From contig JALGQZ010000001.1 of the NCBI GenBank assembly GCA_023105745.1, forward strand, positions 66,978,937 to 67,042,936: DNA of 64,000 nucleotides, in the 5' to 3' direction. The position numbers and the translations under genes are program-made. Under the pieces are notes generated by a model. It worked only from the letters and a program-made list of their open reading frames with translations, did not search any database and was not told the origin of the DNA. Source of the stretch: Austropuccinia psidii (Eukaryota; Basidiomycota; Pucciniomycetes; Pucciniales; Sphaerophragmiaceae). Shown here in pieces: positions 49,641-62,688 of this stretch; the first letter of the stretch is position 1; each line of letters begins with the position of its first letter.

Positions 49641-50030
49641 TCTACTTGAATAAAAATCAGGTTTTACCTATAGTCACATATTTTCTCAACTTCAGAGCCA
49701 AAATAATTCTTTAGATATCATGGATTAAAGAGAAATAATAATACTACACACTCCATATTAGGTACAAGAATATTCTTAAGCAAAGTTTCAACTGGTTCAA
49801 ATATTCAATATGAATAAGTATGTGTAAAACTAATTAGTGATAAAATTACTATTACAACAATATGTGTTATGGTTCTTTATAAACAAAACATACATATAAA
49901 TGTGAATTTTTTACATTAATCAATTCCCACTTAAGCTTCCATAACCAAAAGTTACAGGTATCATTTACAAATCAAATTTTAAATATAAACAGAATCAACT
50001 ACATACAGCTCAACACTGTGCAGGGGAGAA
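49641..50030. other. Spacer, nothing recognised
   Basis: This is A+T-rich DNA between the transposase remnant and a local duplication. No feature is visible. Confidence 0.4.
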
Positions 50031-50515
50031 ATAAGAATTTTTCACCAGTGTAATTCTCTCAAGGCTGTGAATAATAGGAATAAGGTTTAGTTCAGAAAAA
50101 ATATGGTGCAATACCTTGATCAGATGACACCATTTCAAATTTAACCAATAGGAAAAATATCTCAAGGCTATTAACTTACGGCAATACAGTTCAGAATCTT
50201 TCAATATATGTATCAAATGACCAAATTTGGAAGTTTATAACCATAAAAAGTTTTTAAAGGCTGAGCATAATAGTAGTAAATTTTGGTTAAAAAATAAAAT
50301 GGTGCAATCAAAAAAACATATGGTGTAATATCTGTATAAAATAGCACAATTTAGAAGTTCCTCACCAGAAAAATTCTCTCAAGGCTGTGCATAATAGGAA
50401 AAAAACTTAGTTTAAATATCAGTACAATTTTGGAAATATGTGGAAATATCCTTATCAAATGACACCATTCCCAATTTAACCACTGGAAAAAATGGCTCAA
50501 GGTAAAATTTTTGTA
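50031..50515. repeat. Imperfect local duplication, about 320 bp period
   Basis: The phrase caccag-(g)-(t)-aattctctcaaggctgtg-ataatagga occurs at about 50043 and 50363. Both are followed by a tcaaatgacaccatt-c-aatttaacca phrase (about 50120 and 50458). A partial third copy (ggctgagcataatagt) is near 50260. Confidence 0.65.
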
Positions 50516-51071
50516 ATTCCCTTGTTTTTGGAAGGCTCTATGAAGGGGCCAAAAATTATAAATAAGGGACCTCTCTCCCTGGTTCCCCCCCTCATTCTTC
50601 TTATTCAGAAAATAATCTTCAGCATCAATAAATCCCTTTTCTAATAGGAGAATTTAGTATTATAGTTAAAATTTCAGTAGCAAGGCTCAGTATCTTATAG
50701 TATTGTTTATGATCAATCAATGAAAAATATTCATAATATTAATGAAATACTTTAATATTATTTAATAACCTTACCATTATAGTAGTAGTGTTGAAGTAGT
50801 GGTTGAAAATATTATCATTAGTGATCTTATAAACCTTATCAATAAACTTTATTAATAGAAAGTATACATCATAATCTTACCCTTTTACCTTATATCATTA
50901 ACCTTGTATATATACTTGATTATCTTTATACCCATCCTCACAGTATTATATTATCTATATATCAGTCTTATATCAACCATAACCACCCCTATTAAATTAT
51001 CTTACTCTAAATAATTATATTTAGACTGATAGTATTATTAAGTTACCTTTAAAGTCTGAACTTACTATCAA

Positions 51072-51118
<47 letters not shown>

Positions 51119-51400
51119 GTAATATTGAAAACATATTCTCTAATTATCTCAATTATCAAAAGTAGGAATCCTAAAAAAATTACTTCAAAATAATTATCTC
51201 ATCAATAAAAAGAATGATCTTTGGTTGAAAGACTGTTAGAGAATTATTCATAAATTTCTATGATTCAAAAACCACAAAATTGAATCATTTATTCTTGATC
51301 TCATCAATAGGTTTTCTTCTTAAGTATATTTAGAGGGGAATATTATAAGCCCTAGAGCCCATGGTTATTGTCTAACTCTGAAATTCAAAACAGACTCACA
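50516..51400 (+). promoter_or_regulatory. Possible LTR-like promoter segment
   Basis: A TATA-like tataaataagg (about 50561) is followed by a short pyrimidine-rich, C-rich stretch (50573-50600) unlike the surroundings. This is the arrangement often seen at the U3/R junction of an LTR. The ends of the element could not be set, so it may be a relic or a coincidence. Confidence 0.25.
51073..51118. repeat. (ATT)n microsatellite
   Basis: About 15 uninterrupted ATT repeats. Confidence 0.95.
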
Positions 51401-52189
51401 AATCATTTCCCCCTCAAGGTACTTCCTATTATTTATACCACAGCAAAGGGAGCTCCTATTGGAACCTAAATATGAAAGGTTCAATACTAATTGATTTTCA
51501 ATTGGGATTTTTTTGCAAGTGCTCCTATTTTTGAATATGCAATGATGACATATCCTGTTATAAAGTAGAGAAAATCATTCTTTTGATGTTTCCATCCTTG
51601 GTTTAAAATAATCATTTCACATATTGAAGATTCTGTTTAGATCATATTTCTGATGATTTATCCATCTTGATGATATCTCCGTATGGAACAGTGTCTGTAG
51701 ATATAATGTTTATTTAGAATGCCTCAAAAAAAAAAAGTTCTTTCCAAAACCAGAGATCCCATATTTGAGATTGAAGTGTTCCCATAAGAATTTGAAAAAA
51801 ATGAGTAACTCTCTTCAATCCCAGAAAAATTCAACATGACCTGTAAGTACTTCATGGCTTGTTTGAAATGTCAGAATTTGGGAATTTCAGTAATTTTATC
51901 ATTTTTTGAAATTCCATTAAAGCTTCAAGAGTAGGTGTGTATGTATACAAGCACAAATTTAATAGATCTTTCAGTAGGTTAAATGAATGATAGATTCACT
52001 TTCTGCTTGGTCTGTGGGTAAATGTGTAAGAAATGTGTTTAGCCAGTTTCAGAGCCAGAAGGTTTAATTAATGATTCATGAGTTAGGTCATAAGCCATCT
52101 CATGAGATTTTTTGTGCATTTATTTCCTGCTTAAAGTTATGTATCTTCCCTTTGAGCCCTGATATTTGAACAATTAAAGAAACAGGATC
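51401..52189. other. Spacer, nothing recognised
   Basis: No gene or repeat that I can support. Confidence 0.45.
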
Positions 52190-52930
52190 AATTTTTTACA
52201 AAAAAATATACAGCTTAATTTTTTAATTTGGCTTGTGAAATGATAAAAAATAAAAAGATTAATGATATAAAAGTAATTTAAAAAAATAATTTATACAAAA
52301 TTAAAAAACTAAAAAAAAAATTGATTAAGAAACAAAAGAATTAAAAAAAAATAACTTAATTTTGAAAAATTTCAACTTAAGAAATGACAAAATATAGGAG
52401 AAAATAATTCACTTATTGAAACAAAATTACTTAATTTTTCTTCAAAAACAATTAAATAATAAGAAACTTGATATCTCCTTACATAGTAGTTGAATATAAC
52501 TAAGCTGATAAGAATAACCAGACAGATCAAAGAAAAAAATTCTGATTTAAATATTAAATGATTTCAAAAAATTATCTTAATTTTTTTTAAATCTTAACTT
52601 CAGAAGTGATAAATAATCATAAAAAGAATTGAATGATTTAAAAAAAGCCGGTTAATTTTCCTTTAAAAGAGAATCAAAAACAGAAACTTACTATTTCAAT
52701 AATAGTATATTTATAAACCCTAATCTGAGAAGAATTACCACAAATCGACTTAGTAATTTGGTTAAAAAAAAGAAATTGATTTTCAAAAAAACACACCTTT
52801 TTAAAAAACCATAGAAGGCAAAATCAATTTCATTTGAAATAACAAGACAAGATATTTCTAGAGAATTATATTCTTATAAATAGATTATATAATGAAAGTA
52901 ATTGAAAAATATTTGAAAAAACACAAAGGG
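52190..52930. repeat. Degenerate A+T-rich repeats related to 43060-44345
   Basis: The phrases ttggcttgtgaaatgataaaaaataaaa and aacttcagaagtgataaataat recur in decayed form, like the block at 43-44 kb. They may mark related, old elements. Confidence 0.4.
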
Positions 52931-54215
52931 TAATTGATTTTTTTAAAAGGATATTTATTATAAATTATACAGAAAAGAAATCATCCTCTTTAATTATGAT
53001 GTCTTATTATACCAATCAAAGGTGATTTGTTTTGTCTTTTCCTGAGTACTTTTTATTGGTTAATCCTCATGTGCTATGGCTATAAATTGGCGCTCTGGTC
53101 ATTCTTAATCATCATGTAGGTGTAGCCATTAATACCAAATTTTGAAACATGAATTATGCAAAATGACACAGCTTTTAACTCAATTGACAAATTCTTGAAC
53201 ACCTTATGCATATTTTATTTTACATTTAATTTGTTTCAAACATTACTAACGCCCTATAATCATTCCAGTTTCATTCTCAATACAAAGACAGTATTAGGAC
53301 ATACAAAATTTAAACCTTTGTCTATCATTGAACTGGGTTATATTCCATTCATAAGCAATAATAATGAAATTTGAGCTGAGATATTCTGAATAAAAAAGTA
53401 GGTATTGATTTTGTGAAAATAATTGTATATAATATATATATATATTGATACACTATTAAGTCATTTACTGAACCTGGAAGCACAGAATTTGATGCCCAAA
53501 AGCATTTTTTTACATCAAAAACAAGCTAAATTGACATTAAATAACTGCATCAAGAAAGGATTTTATTATCATTTTCTATATATGTTACCAACACAAAAGG
53601 TGAGGTAAAAAACTTATTCTTTTTATAAAAAGAAACCTTAGAATAATTAGGTGGATTTTAGAATAATTGAATCAATATTCCATCAATGAATCCAATAAAA
53701 CATTGAAAACCTTAAGCTTGAATTACCTGAGATGTTTTTTTTCTTTCATTATAATTGGGCCAATTGATTTAAGTAGATTTGTTTTTTCAAAAGTTCTGGA
53801 ATTATTTGTTGTATATATATTATTACTAAACCCTTACCAATGCCAAATATTGTACCAATACTTCCAATAGAAGCACAATTTTCATTTCTACCCAGTCTAA
53901 AAGGTACAATATCATTTTGTTTGATCTTTGCTTCATTTTGAAAAATTTCATGATTTCTGATAAGTGCAAGTAAATCTTGAGAGCTGAAATATGTTGTTTT
54001 ACATAATTTCTTATAAGTTCAAGTACATCCTGAAAATTGAAATATGTTTCTTTACATAATTTACTGAGCTTTCAAGATGGTAGGTTTTCCAAATTACTTG
54101 GTTGATATATATATGGGGGATTATTAACTTGAATTTTATTGAGATGTAGATTTTTATATAAGTAATTTAAAGCTCAAATTTATTCTTATAGCTATTCATT
54201 AGTATAAACTTCCAT
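52931..54215. other. Spacer, nothing recognised
   Basis: This is A+T-rich with short (TA)n at about 53428-53446. The small open frames at 53156-53870 show no domain and biased composition. A pair of near-repeats (taagtgcaagtaaatctt... and taagttcaagtacatcct...) lies near 53960-54050. Confidence 0.45.
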
Positions 54216-54649
54216 TGTGGGAGCTCCTCTTGTGTGGGATAAATGGGGCAGTACCTGGAAGGGGAAATTACAAGAAAACAGTTTTGAATTGCTGTTCAAG
54301 CTTGTAACCCTTGCTCTGCTTGTGTGTCAGAATAATCTGAACTTCCCTTCCTGAAAATGCTGAATTATCTTAACTTGAGTTCACAATCAATTTATTTTAT
54401 TTGATGGTTTCTAGTAAGAAAAGTATATTCAAAAGACTCTATCAAACTTTGTTTGATCTGGAAACAATGGTTGGAAAAACTTAACACAAATAAGTAAAGA
54501 TATAAAGCTGGATAAACAACTTTTTTTAATTCCTTTAGTGAGAAAAGTAACACCTTGAGATATTCCCAATTTTGATTATAGCACTGTTGATAATATGATA
54601 ACTAATAATAACAAAAACTACTGTTTTTACAAGGGCTTAACAATTTTAT

Positions 54650-55245
54650 GATGATAACTTGGGATAACAGACACTACTATTGTTAAACTTACTACTGAGC
54701 TTTGCTACTGAGTAAAGAAATTTTTCAATGGGATTTATTCATAAAAAAATGTAGACCAACTGTTAACTACTATTATCTATAAAACACCCAGACAATGCTA
54801 CTGAGCTTGGATACTGAGCAGATTCAGGAATGGAGGTAGTCAATGAGATGATCTTATGAATTAAAGTAGACCAACTGTTGACTAATATTAATTAGAAATC
54901 ACTCAGACAGTGTTACTGAGCTTTGCTACTGAGCAAATTTAGGAATGGGGTAGCAATATTAATGGGATAGTCAATGAGTTTAATTTATAAATCAATATAG
55001 ACCAGCTGTTATCTACTATTAATTATATAAAGAAGACTCAGACAGTGCTTCTGAGCTTGGCTACTGAGAAATTTAGGAATGGAGGTAGTAAATTGGATTA
55101 GTTTAGGAATTAAATTAGACCAACTGTTAACTACTATTAATTATAAATCACTCAGACAGTGCTACTGAGCTTAGCTACTGAGCAGAATTTAGGAATGGGG
55201 ATAGGATTACTTTACTTCTGAGCTTAGCTACTGAGTATTCCTAAA
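54650..55245. repeat. Tandem array, about 115-131 bp units
   Basis: The phrase tagacca-ctgtt recurs at 54752, 54867, 54998 and 55116. Each is followed by cagacagtgctactgagctt and a gctactgagcag...ttaggaatgg phrase. A partial unit precedes the first and a truncated one follows the last. Confidence 0.9.
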
Positions 55246-55545
55246 AAAATTAGGATAATGTGGATGGATGGAGGGGATTTCCCTCAGAAAAAATATTAAG
55301 AGGTTATGTTTTTGTGATGAGCCACTGTCTAGGCCATGAGGAAAAAAGAATTGAGGGGGGTCCTCTATTTACAGTTTTTGGGGCCTCCATGGGAGTGTCA
55401 AAAAAAAGGGGACTTAGAATTTTCAGGTCTCCAATTTGGGCTTTTGTCATGTGACCTGTATTATGAAATAAGGTTTGGTCGTGTTGGATCATGAGACCTT
55501 TATTTTCAATTGAGTTCTTGAAATTTTGGGGAAATTGTGGGGAAA

Positions 55546-55850
55546 TGATGTCATTTGATTATGGAATCAGTTGAGTTTCCTGGGATCCTTATTTCCATTA
55601 TTAGTAATCCTAGTTTAATTCCTGTTGATGATGTCATTGATTATGTAATCAATTGAGTTTTCTGGCATCCTTATTTCGATTATTAGTAATCCTAGTTTAT
55701 TTCCTGTTAATGATGTCATTGATTATGTAATCAATTGAGTTTCCTGGGATCCTTATTCCTATGATTAGTAATCCTTGTTTATTTCCTGTTGATGATGTCA
55801 TTGATTATGTAATAAATTGACTTTCCTGGGATCCTTATCTCCCTGACCAC
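55546..55850. repeat. Tandem array, 82-bp units
   Basis: The phrase tgatgtcatt-gattatg-aatcaattgagttt begins at 55546, 55629, 55711 and 55793, giving spacings of 83, 82 and 82. Units end with ggatccttatt...attagtaatcct-gttta. TGATGTCAT resembles an ATF/CREB-type bZIP site; any role as an enhancer is inference. Confidence 0.92.
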
Positions 55851-56575
55851 TGTATTATGCTGTCTTTCTCCATAAGTAGATGTCCTGTAACTGTAACTGT
55901 ATTACAGTACACCATTGTGAAACTTTTGTACTCTTTCTCTTAACCTTCTGTAATACTTCTGTGATATGATTTTTATCTCTTCTTCCTAGACTATTTTCTT
56001 TCACATTTTGCACCATTTTACCATCTTTCTGCACCCTAAATGTTGAATTTCTTTCTTCTAACATCACAATGACCACCATATCATGATCATAAATTTATTA
56101 CTAAGTTTTTAAATCAGTTCAAATCCTTTTTTTATGATATACTTCTTCAAAGGAGTAATAGAATACAATACACCTGTACTTTTCTTGTTTCAATGATATC
56201 CTAAGCCTGAATTAAACACTTTTCCTAGATTTAACCCCCTAAAGTTAATATTCATTTCCTTTGCAAAATTAATAGAAAGACTAATTATAATCTAAATACC
56301 CCATTCTACCTTTTTGATATATAAATGAACTTTCAATTCATATTTATGACCCCTTTCATGCTACAACTCTGCCCTGAAATTTTATTCCATGAATCCTCAT
56401 TGTAACTAAGACCTTCTGTGCTGTAGTTTATGTTTGTTTATTTCTTACTACCCACAATATTTAATGAAAATTGAAATACAGAAAATTTAAGAAATGAAAA
56501 TATTAAAAAAATATTTTTAGGCCAACCAACCCCTTGAAGGTTAACTTCACCTGGGTGGTGCATTGGGGTGTCACA

Positions 56576-56939
56576 TCAATAATTGTCAAGTTCATTTATT
56601 ATTACCAATGGGTATTTATTGGTTTCTAATGGCTTTAATTCTTCTCATAAATTATTTTATTGAAGTAAATGAATACTTTTATATATTGGGAAAATCCTAA
56701 GGAAAATAATAAAATATTCCTGCTTGGTTTGTCCATTAATCCAAACTGGTACAGGTATACCACATCATGACATATGAATATGCAGCTGTGTGCAAATAAT
56801 AAGTAATTTTTCTGTTTTGTAAGCTCTAGGGAATGATGGAATAATGATTTTGGTGGGTTGAAAGATATTTAGAGATGGTTTATCCTTTGAAAAAAGTGAT
56901 TTTATTTAAGAATATTGGATTGGATGTGAAAAAATTGAT
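56576..56939. other. Spacer, nothing recognised
   Basis: No feature that I can support. Confidence 0.4.
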
Positions 56940-57070
56940 TTTTTTGGACTTCAAAACACCACAGCCTTCTAGGTGTGGTGTTTTCAAAACCCCAGAAAAT
57001 AAATGTGTCTTTTGGGTATAAAGAAAGTTGGGTGTTTTGCATGTGGTATTTGGTAACTTTAAGGGGGGAT
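56940..57070 (-). mobile_element. Orphan end of a Harbinger-like element
   Basis: The stretch ends ggtatttggtaactttaa, followed by a run of G, close to the right-facing form of the TIR of copy 1. About 80 bp inside is a hairpin (AAAACACCACA and its complement, 10-nt loop, 56953-56984), like the hairpin inside copy 1's left end. The two features occur in the same order. No partner end is evident. It could be the outer end of copy 4, displaced by later insertions. Confidence 0.5.
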
Positions 57071-59590
57071 ATTATTTAAATGTGAGAGTTTAATTATTTT
57101 ATGAATAAATGATTTAAAAATATTGCTGCTTGAGTATTTTTGGTGATTTAAATATCTCAAATAATCATTGAAATCATGCATTTGTACCTGTGTATCATTT
57201 TGAATTTTCTAAGCTATCAGATTGGTTGTAATACTGATTATGAAACTGGGGAAAATATAAATTCACTTGGATATTTATATTAAAGGAGGTATTGACAGAT
57301 ATATTTATTTTGACTTGAAGAATGAATTAATGAATGATGATTCTTTTATAAACCACCTAAAATGTAATTTAGAACAAGTAAATAAATAAAAATTGATATT
57401 AAATTAACTCATTTTCATTCCCAAAAAGTAAAATAATTGATATAAATAATGAAACATTATATTTATTTATTTTTTATTTTATCTATGCTAACTACCTCTT
57501 TTAAGCACTGTTTTATAGCTAGCTTGAAGCTTATATTGGTAAAAGTTGCGATTATTAAGGTTTATGTTGCCCTATATATGTAAGAAAACATTTTTAAACG
57601 CTATATCAATTGATAGAGTATATTATATTTCCAGTTCATAATCCAATAAAGTAAGATATTTCAAGTGTATTCAGTATTGAAGGCAATTCAATTACAGATT
57701 CGGTGATATTATATTTCTGGAAAAGCAAATAAATGTTTTGTTTAGGTATATATATATATGTATTAATTCTTCTAAGATAATTTATTTTTTCAATTAATAT
57801 AATTTTTCTTTGTAATATTTTTAATTTTTTAAAAAAAAAATTAAATTATGCATTACCCATATCAATATATGATTTAATTTCTCAACATGATAATTCTTAT
57901 AAATATACAAAAAATGCATTCTTATTAAGTATTTAATTACTTAATTTCACCCTCTAAAAACAAAAAAAATTAATTTATCGGGAATATCCTGTTCAAAATA
58001 CTCTTGGCTCTTGAATAATTCAAAACTTGAACTGAATTTTTTTATTTTCGAATCTCGATCTTATTGACTCATGAAAATTTATGATTAAAACAAACAGTTG
58101 TTTTTCATTTTAAGTCTGAATATTATTATTTTTAACAAAATCCATACAAAGAGCTTATTTATTATGAGAAAACAAGTCTTTAAAAAAACAAAAAACAAAT
58201 AAACAGTTGAGATATTTTTTTTGATTTATCTTAGATTAAGAAAAGTATTTTTTCTATTCTTTAATCTTAAAATTAAACCTTTAAGGAAAATTTTGTCCAG
58301 TTCAAAATTAATATTTTTTAATTGTTTTTCTCATTAGGAATCAGATTTTTTTTGAAGACTTCAAGCTTATTTTTTTCAGAAGTTAATTAATTTTTGCATT
58401 ATATACAGTTAAATTAAAAAAAGATGAGTATAAAATCTCAAATCTGTAAGCTTCTTACAACTTTAAAAATATATAAGATTGATGATACGAACAACCGTAT
58501 ACTTCTCCAGCTACTCAAAATTCTCATTTGTTTTATTAAAATGTCTGTCAACGTTAAGGGTGAGTAGGTTTTAGCCTCTTTCGAAAAGAATTGAGTTGAG
58601 GTAGATTTTTTTTAAACTTGTGGGGTCGAAAATGTTTAATTAGCTCAAATGGTGATCCAATAGTGGGTAGTATGCAATGCTTAAGGGTGAGGGGAAACGC
58701 GCACCACCCCCACCCACCTTTGTGCTTTTAAAGGGCCTTTTAATCTATAACGTTTGTTTGAGATAAATTAAAGCTCTTTTTTACCTGAAACTCTAATCCA
58801 ATTTTGGTTATAACTTGTAAAGTCCCAAGTCAGTATGTGACTGACTAGGGCCGTTGCAATGGTGCAACGGTGTAGGGTGGACCTTTTGGTGCCCTACTTC
58901 TTTACATAACTGATAGAATTTACGTGATGAATTAGTTTTGCTTGATCATTTTCTATCTGTGGCATCAGGCCCTAACAATGCAGAGACCCTTATTTTTTTA
59001 TTATCTTTGTGGTTATATTTCCAAAAGGGTTCTTTTTTTTAATGGTGGTAACTTACAATATTGACATAACCACTGAAACAAAATTGTCTGGTTAGCTGTG
59101 GTAAAAGCCAGAGTTTCATCTTTAAGTCTAATTTTTGGGAGAATTTAAAATTGGTTTTTTCAAAGAATATACATAAAGCACATCTATAAAATTTTCTTGT
59201 TTCTTTCAGAGTTTTCTATTACTTATAGCTTCAATTCTGTCTTCCAAAGATGGTTTATAAAACATGAGGACCTGCTTCTTGTTCATTACTTTCTACTTGG
59301 ATCAAGTATTGAAATTAGAATTCTCCTTTTCCTTTATAATTGAAAAAAATAAGAAATATTGTATAAACCATATTAGATATTAGTAAGAATCAAAGCTTTT
59401 AGTTAAATGGAGTAGAGCTCAATTTGCCAAATTACTTGAAGCAGAACTGACTTGAAAAAGTACAGAGCAAAGGTTGCTTTTGTACCAATAAATTTGTGAT
59501 TTTAATCCCTAAAAAAGCTCATAAATATTAAAAAATTAAGTTAAATATTCATCTTTGAACTTTTGACTTGCCTTTTGGAGTCAATTAAAG
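57071..59590. other. A+T-rich intergenic region upstream of the Rab gene
   Basis: It is mostly featureless. A more G+C-rich patch (58550-58960) holds a perfect 8-bp hairpin at 58851-58870 and two direct copies of ttaagggtgag (58556 and 58681). No gene is recognised. Confidence 0.5.
58851..58870. repeat. Perfect short hairpin
   Basis: CCGTTGCA, a 4-nt loop, and TGCAACGG. This is G+C-rich in an A+T-rich context; its function is unknown. Confidence 0.6.
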
Positions 59591-59789
59591 GACATTGGCC
59601 ACATTAATTTGCTCCAATCAATTATCTTTTCTTAATTTCAAAAAGCCATATAAATTAAGCTTATGGTATTATGCTTGTTGGTTGCTGGTAGTTGAGTCGG
59701 GTTCCCCGATCGAGGCTCCGATTCATTTCCTATCTGGGTTTCAGTTTTTCTGGTTTTTGGAGATTCTCATCCTCAGCAACAACCAACCA

Positions 59790-59863
59790 ATCCATCTTCA
59801 ATCCATCTTCAATCCACCTTCAATCCACCTTCAATCCACCCTCATTCTATCTTCAATCCACCT
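59790..59863 (+). promoter_or_regulatory. 11-bp repeats in the Rab gene 5' leader or promoter
   Basis: TTCAATCCACC and close variants recur about six times, 130-200 bases upstream of the ATG. A CCAAT-like box (ccaatca, about 59616) and a TATA-like catataaatt (about 59648) lie further up. The pyrimidine-rich sequence is typical of fungal promoters and leaders. Confidence 0.55.
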
Positions 59864-59990
59864 CTAACCAACTACAGCTGCCCGTCATAAGCTTGTCGCT
59901 CTCATCATCGTCTCATCCTTAGTCATCTTCAAGCAAAAAGCGCAAGTTTAGCTTGATTGCTAAAGAATTAGTTAATCAACTCACCGCGAA

Positions 59991-61278
<1,288 letters not shown>

Positions 61279-62575
61279 GAAAAAACCAACAAAAAATCTA
61301 TCAGAATGCAAAAGAAGTAAAGTCAATAACAGTATGTCGTGTTAGTAAGCTTAAGAAAACTGGCTTTGTATGATATCTTTTCTTATATAACAGCCCTCTA
61401 AATCTCTGTTAGACGTCGGATTTCTTTTTTTTGATTTGGTCCTGATAGTCTTGTTCATACATATTATAGATATATATATGTTGACTTGGTTTTTGTACAC
61501 TGACTCTTACCTTAAGCCGGGTATTCACGCCCTTTCCAATTTTATCAATGCTCCCATTGCTCTTTTGCCAACAACCTCTAATGCTTCTTTTGGCTTAACT
61601 CCATTTTTTTAGTCTTTTTTTGTGGTTATCGAGTACTTTTACCATCATTCACTGAAAATCTTCAAGTTGTTTTTGCGAAAAATAAAAATGAAAACTTGTA
61701 TTATTCTTTTTGTCACTTTATTTGCACCAAATTATGATGGCAAAGAGAACTTGACCAATCGATGTTGTGCCTATAAATCAGGCCCGTATTGAATTTCGAC
61801 AGTTACGACAAAAAGACTGACCAAAGGCTTCGTTAAATTCACCAAGGCTGTTGCGCCAGGGAAACATACATTTGCCAACAACTCGTAGTCGTCCTCGTCT
61901 CAGCAGCTAAACGACTTCTTGCGCAGGTTGAAAATTGTCGCCAGAAGCAAATCTCCCCACGAGCATCCGTTTTAAAGTGGGTTTCAGGCGTTTTTGCTGG
62001 GGGCAGGCGCATGACGCTATTTTTTTACTCTTTGGCGCACCAATAGTTCAGGTATTAAAACTGATGGTTTTTTTTGTTCTTTTCTTTTTGACAAATTCTC
62101 ATTTCTGGATGCAATATCTGGCTAGAAAAAATTATGAGCTAAAACATGGTATTTGTTTCACAGTGTCAAGAAAAACCTTACAAAAAGCCAATTTTAAGAT
62201 AAAGCCACCGGTTAAATATCCATATTGCTGCGTTTGACGGTTCTATAGCTCTGCCACGTTCCAACGCCGTCTCACGTGCTAAGCTGCTGCTTAGCTTGCT
62301 TCCAAGAACTAGCCTGCCAAGGGCCAAGTTGCATATCCGCCTTGTAAAAGACCCCACACTCAAACAAGTTGAACCCAAGTGGCCAGAAGTCATATCTAGT
62401 CATGTTCAGTCATGGCTGAAACAAAATCATCCTGTCTTTCTTTTCTTTCTTTTTTTCATGTAGGCCATTTCTGGCTTGAATTATCACCTTGAAGGTATTT
62501 GGGATCCTTTGATTTCTTTGTAGCTACTCTTTCTTTGCAGAATCAGAAAACATTCTTTTAATTTCATACATATTA
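61279..62575. other. Rab gene 3' region and spacer
   Basis: An aataaaaatgaaaac motif near 61681 could be a poly(A) signal, but it is 400 bases from the stop. The patch 61790-62400 is more G+C-rich but has no domain that I recognise. A small hairpin (CTAAGC-tgct-GCTTAG) lies at about 62279-62294. Confidence 0.4.
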
Positions 62576-62599
62576 GGGGGTGTCAAAGTTGACAAATCC
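62576..62599 (+). repeat. Left TIR of Harbinger copy 2
   Basis: It matches the TIR of copy 1 except for one base (gttgacaaa instead of gttaccaaa, c/a changes in the middle). Confidence 0.85.
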
Positions 62600-62688
62600 C
62601 ACCTTAAAATAACACAGGATTTGGTACCCAAATCCCAAATGAGTACTCACAATTCATCCCTGTACAACATATTCTTCTACACTCCATT

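Larger units (their letters stand above)
54216..56575. mobile_element. Probable solo LTR (about 2.36 kb) with internal tandem arrays
   Basis: It starts TGTGGGAGCTCC and ends GGGGTGTCACA, giving TGTG...CACA edges. The flanking 5-mers are tccat and tcaat (4 of 5 match). No coding domain lies inside. Two tandem arrays (54650-55245 and 55546-55850) occupy the middle, as is common in the U3 part of long LTRs. There is no second copy in the window to confirm the limits. Confidence 0.45.

Noticed and set aside
56564..56580. GGGGTGTCACA as a Harbinger TIR pairing with 57068
   Set aside because: The match stops after nine bases and the hairpin and following sequence do not fit. It is better explained as the end of the solo LTR.
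58556..58700. Two ttaagggtgag copies as hAT ends
   Set aside because: They are in direct orientation, the match to the hAT TIR at 12408 is only eight bases, and there is no coding sequence or target duplication.
59595..59922. Two 76-90-codon frames upstream of the Rab gene
   Set aside because: Their Ser/Pro/Gln/Ile-rich ends come from the 11-bp repeat in the leader. They overlap in different frames.
62178..62393. 71-codon frame on - in a G+C-rich patch
   Set aside because: It has no domain, splice context or conservation that I can recognise, and it includes the small hairpin near 62279.
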